DNA of 64,000 bases from AP-15 sp963702685. GTDB taxonomy: Bacteria > Pseudomonadota > Alphaproteobacteria > ATCC43930 > CGMCC-115725. The notes under the pieces are model-generated. The model was not told the origin of the DNA. It saw only the letters and a list, made by a program, of their open reading frames with translations, and ran no database searches. The translations under genes were made by a program, and so were the position numbers. This document shows, piece by piece, positions 62,807 through 64,000 of the stretch. Each line of letters starts with the position of its first letter. Position 1 is the first letter of the stretch. Location: assembly GCA_963702685.1 (NCBI GenBank), contig CAVPDQ010000004.1, forward strand, positions 124,001-188,000. Reading direction: 5' to 3'.

Positions 62807-64000
62807 GCGACGTGCTCGACCGCATCTGTGCCGAAAAGCGCGTTCATGTCGCCCGGGCCAAGGCAACGGTGTCCGAGGCCGCCTTGCTTTCCCGGCTCGC
62901 CGCCGCCCCGGCGCCGCGGCCGTTTGCGGCGGCGCTCGAAGAGCGGCTCGGCGAGGGCCGCTACGGCCTGATCGCGGAAATCAAGAAGGCTTCGCCGAGC
63001 GCCGGGCTGATCCGCCCCGATTTCGATCCTGCGTCGCTCGCGCGCGGCTATCTGGCGGGGGGTGCGGCCTGTCTCTCGGTGTTGACCGATACGCCGTTTT
63101 TTCAGGGCACCGGGGAGCATCTGCGCGCCGCCCGTTCGGCCTGCCAATTGCCGGTCTTGCGCAAGGACTTCATCCTCGACCCCTACCAGATCCTCGAAAG
63201 CCGCGATCTCGGCGCCGATTGCGTGCTGCTGATCATGGCGGCGCTGTCCGACCTCGATGCGCGCGAGCTCGCCGCCGCCGCCGCCGAGCACGGCCTCGAT
63301 GTCCTGGCGGAAGTTCACGACGCCGCCGAGCTCGACCGGGCCGTGGCGCTCGGCGCCCGTCTCATCGGCATCAACAACCGCAACCTCAAAACCTTGGCGG
63401 TCGACCTTCGCACCGCGGAAAAGCTGGCGCCGATGGTGCCGGGCGACCGGATTGTCGTCGCCGAAAGCGGCATCCGCAGCCCCGACGACCTCGACCGCCT
63501 TGCCGCCGCCGGTGCCCGCTGCTTTCTGGTCGGCGAAACCTTGATGCGCGAGAAGGATGTCGCGGCGGCGGCCCGCCGTTTGCTGCGGCTCCCTGATTTG
63601 ACCCATCTCGACGCCGAAGGCCGCGCCCGGATGGTCGATGTTTCGGCCAAGGACGAGACGTTCCGCGTTGCCGTCGCCGGTGCCCGTGTCCTGATGCGGC
63701 CCGAGACGCTCGCCCGCATCATTTCGGGCGATGTCGCCAAGGGCGATGTGCTGGCGGTGGCGCGGCTTGCCGGCATCATGGCGGCAAAGCGCACCGCCGA
63801 GCTGATCCCGCTGTGCCATCCGTTGGCGTTGACCTCGGTCGATCTCGACCTCGCCTGCCTCCCCGACAAGAGCGCGGTCGAGATCACCGCGACCTGCCGG
63901 CTGCGCGGCCGCACCGGGGTCGAGATGGAGGCGCTGACAGCGGCTTCGGTCGCGGCGCTCACCATCTATGACATGTGCAAGGCGGTCGATCGCGGCATGG
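62803..64000 (+). CDS. trpC: indole-3-glycerol-phosphate synthase, running in frame into MoaC (partial)
   Basis: Residues 1-264 are TrpC, a TIM-barrel enzyme closing the indole ring in tryptophan synthesis: LIAEIKKASPSAGLIRP with the catalytic Glu and Lys, CLSVLTDTPFFQG, VLRKDFILDPYQI, LIGINNRNLKTLAV and VVAESGIRSP. After AARRLLRLPD the same frame goes straight into a full MoaC domain (THLDAEGRARMVDVSAKDET) and is still open at the end of the window. Either this is a true TrpC-MoaC fusion or the trpC stop has been lost to an indel: a TGA lies one frame off at 63594, immediately before the natural moaC start TTG at 63598. The gene starts inside the end of trpD. Confidence 0.9.
   Translation, partial: MSDVLDRICAEKRVHVARAKATVSEAALLSRLAAAPAPRPFAAALEERLGEGRYGLIAEIKKASPSAGLIRPDFDPASLARGYLAGGAACLSVLTDTPFFQGTGEHLRAARSACQLPVLRKDFILDPYQILESRDLGADCVLLIMAALSDLDARELAAAAAEHGLDVLAEVHDAAELDRAVALGARLIGINNRNLKTLAVDLRTAEKLAPMVPGDRIVVAESGIRSPDDLDRLAAAGARCFLVGETLMREKDVAAAARRLLRLPDLTHLDAEGRARMVDVSAKDETFRVAVAGARVLMRPETLARIISGDVAKGDVLAVARLAGIMAAKRTAELIPLCHPLALTSVDLDLACLPDKSAVEITATCRLRGRTGVEMEALTAASVAALTIYDMCKAVDRGM
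63598..64000 (+). CDS. moaC: cyclic pyranopterin monophosphate synthase MoaC (5' part)
   Basis: The window cuts this gene off about 135 residues in. It makes cyclic pyranopterin monophosphate in molybdenum cofactor synthesis. MVDVSAKDETFRVAVAGARV, AAKRTAELIPLCHPL with the conserved His, GVEMEALTAASVAALTIYDM and the catalytic lysine in CKAVDRGM are all visible. The separate start at TTG 63598 gives MTHLDAEGRAR, the usual MoaC beginning, yet no stop codon separates it from trpC in the same frame. trpC-moaC adjacency is normal in alphaproteobacteria; fusion is not. Confidence 0.88.
   Translation, partial: MTHLDAEGRARMVDVSAKDETFRVAVAGARVLMRPETLARIISGDVAKGDVLAVARLAGIMAAKRTAELIPLCHPLALTSVDLDLACLPDKSAVEITATCRLRGRTGVEMEALTAASVAALTIYDMCKAVDRGM

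Overview
The window is GC-rich, densely coded chromosome of an alphaproteobacterium. A Rhodospirillales-like or related lineage is my inference; no marker gene fixes the genus. The pointers are the aerobic cobaltochelatase pair CobS/CobT, a HIG1-type twin-membrane protein beside a PduO-type adenosyltransferase, a CIRCE-controlled groESL, the trpD-trpC-moaC order, many substrate-specific oxidoreductases and uptake systems, and the palindromic intergenic elements common in this class. I saw no rRNA, tRNA, CRISPR array, integrase or transposase.

Layout. 0-7.2 kb: catabolic enzymes (Tat-exported amidohydrolase, beta-lactamase-fold hydrolase, CaiB CoA-transferase, luciferase-like oxidoreductase, pyridoxamine-oxidase-like protein) plus cobalamin adenosyltransferase. 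7.3-11.3 kb: a minus-strand accessory patch with a polymorphic-toxin-like gene (type-44-like domain), small membrane or secreted partner proteins, a hicBA toxin-antitoxin pair, and a duplicated cobT 3' end. 11-14.6 kb: cobT, cobS and a J-domain protein. 14.9-19.6 kb: a branched-chain-amide ABC importer (livJ-H-M/G-F), with livM and livG apparently fused. 19.7-30.5 kb: an envelope polysaccharide block (ABC exporter, glycosidase-glycosyltransferase fusion, galE, ugd, UDP-xylose synthase) next to sulfate activation (cysD, cysNC). 30.5-33.7 kb: a protease-like protein without its catalytic triad, and groESL. 33.8-39.3 kb: an enolase-superfamily enzyme, VOC protein, BNR-repeat protein, asnS and an MFS transporter. 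39.6-40.6 kb: a PEP-CTERM protein behind a textbook sigma-54 promoter. 41-48 kb: an editing/sulfurtransferase/acetyltransferase run, an opine-dehydrogenase-like protein and a Rieske oxygenase. 48-52.7 kb: a Tat-exported Hint-domain protein, class I aldolase, a phospholipase D-family enzyme, and a colicin E3-type ribonuclease with a probable immunity gene. 53-61.6 kb: a reductase, ThDP enzyme, flavin amine oxidase, adenylate cyclase with TPRs, an LLM oxidoreductase and an acyl-CoA dehydrogenase-like flavoprotein. 61.7-64 kb: trpD, trpC and the start of moaC.

Many otherwise well-conserved genes carry one or two single-frame breaks (serine hydrolase, toxin-like gene, cobT, livM/livG, glycosyltransferase tail, cysD, BNR protein, PEP-CTERM protein, colicin-like toxin, amine oxidase, cyclase, LLM enzyme). 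Because essential or housekeeping-type genes are hit as often as accessory ones, residual indel error in a long-read or metagenome assembly is a serious explanation. Every frameshift below should be read with that in mind.
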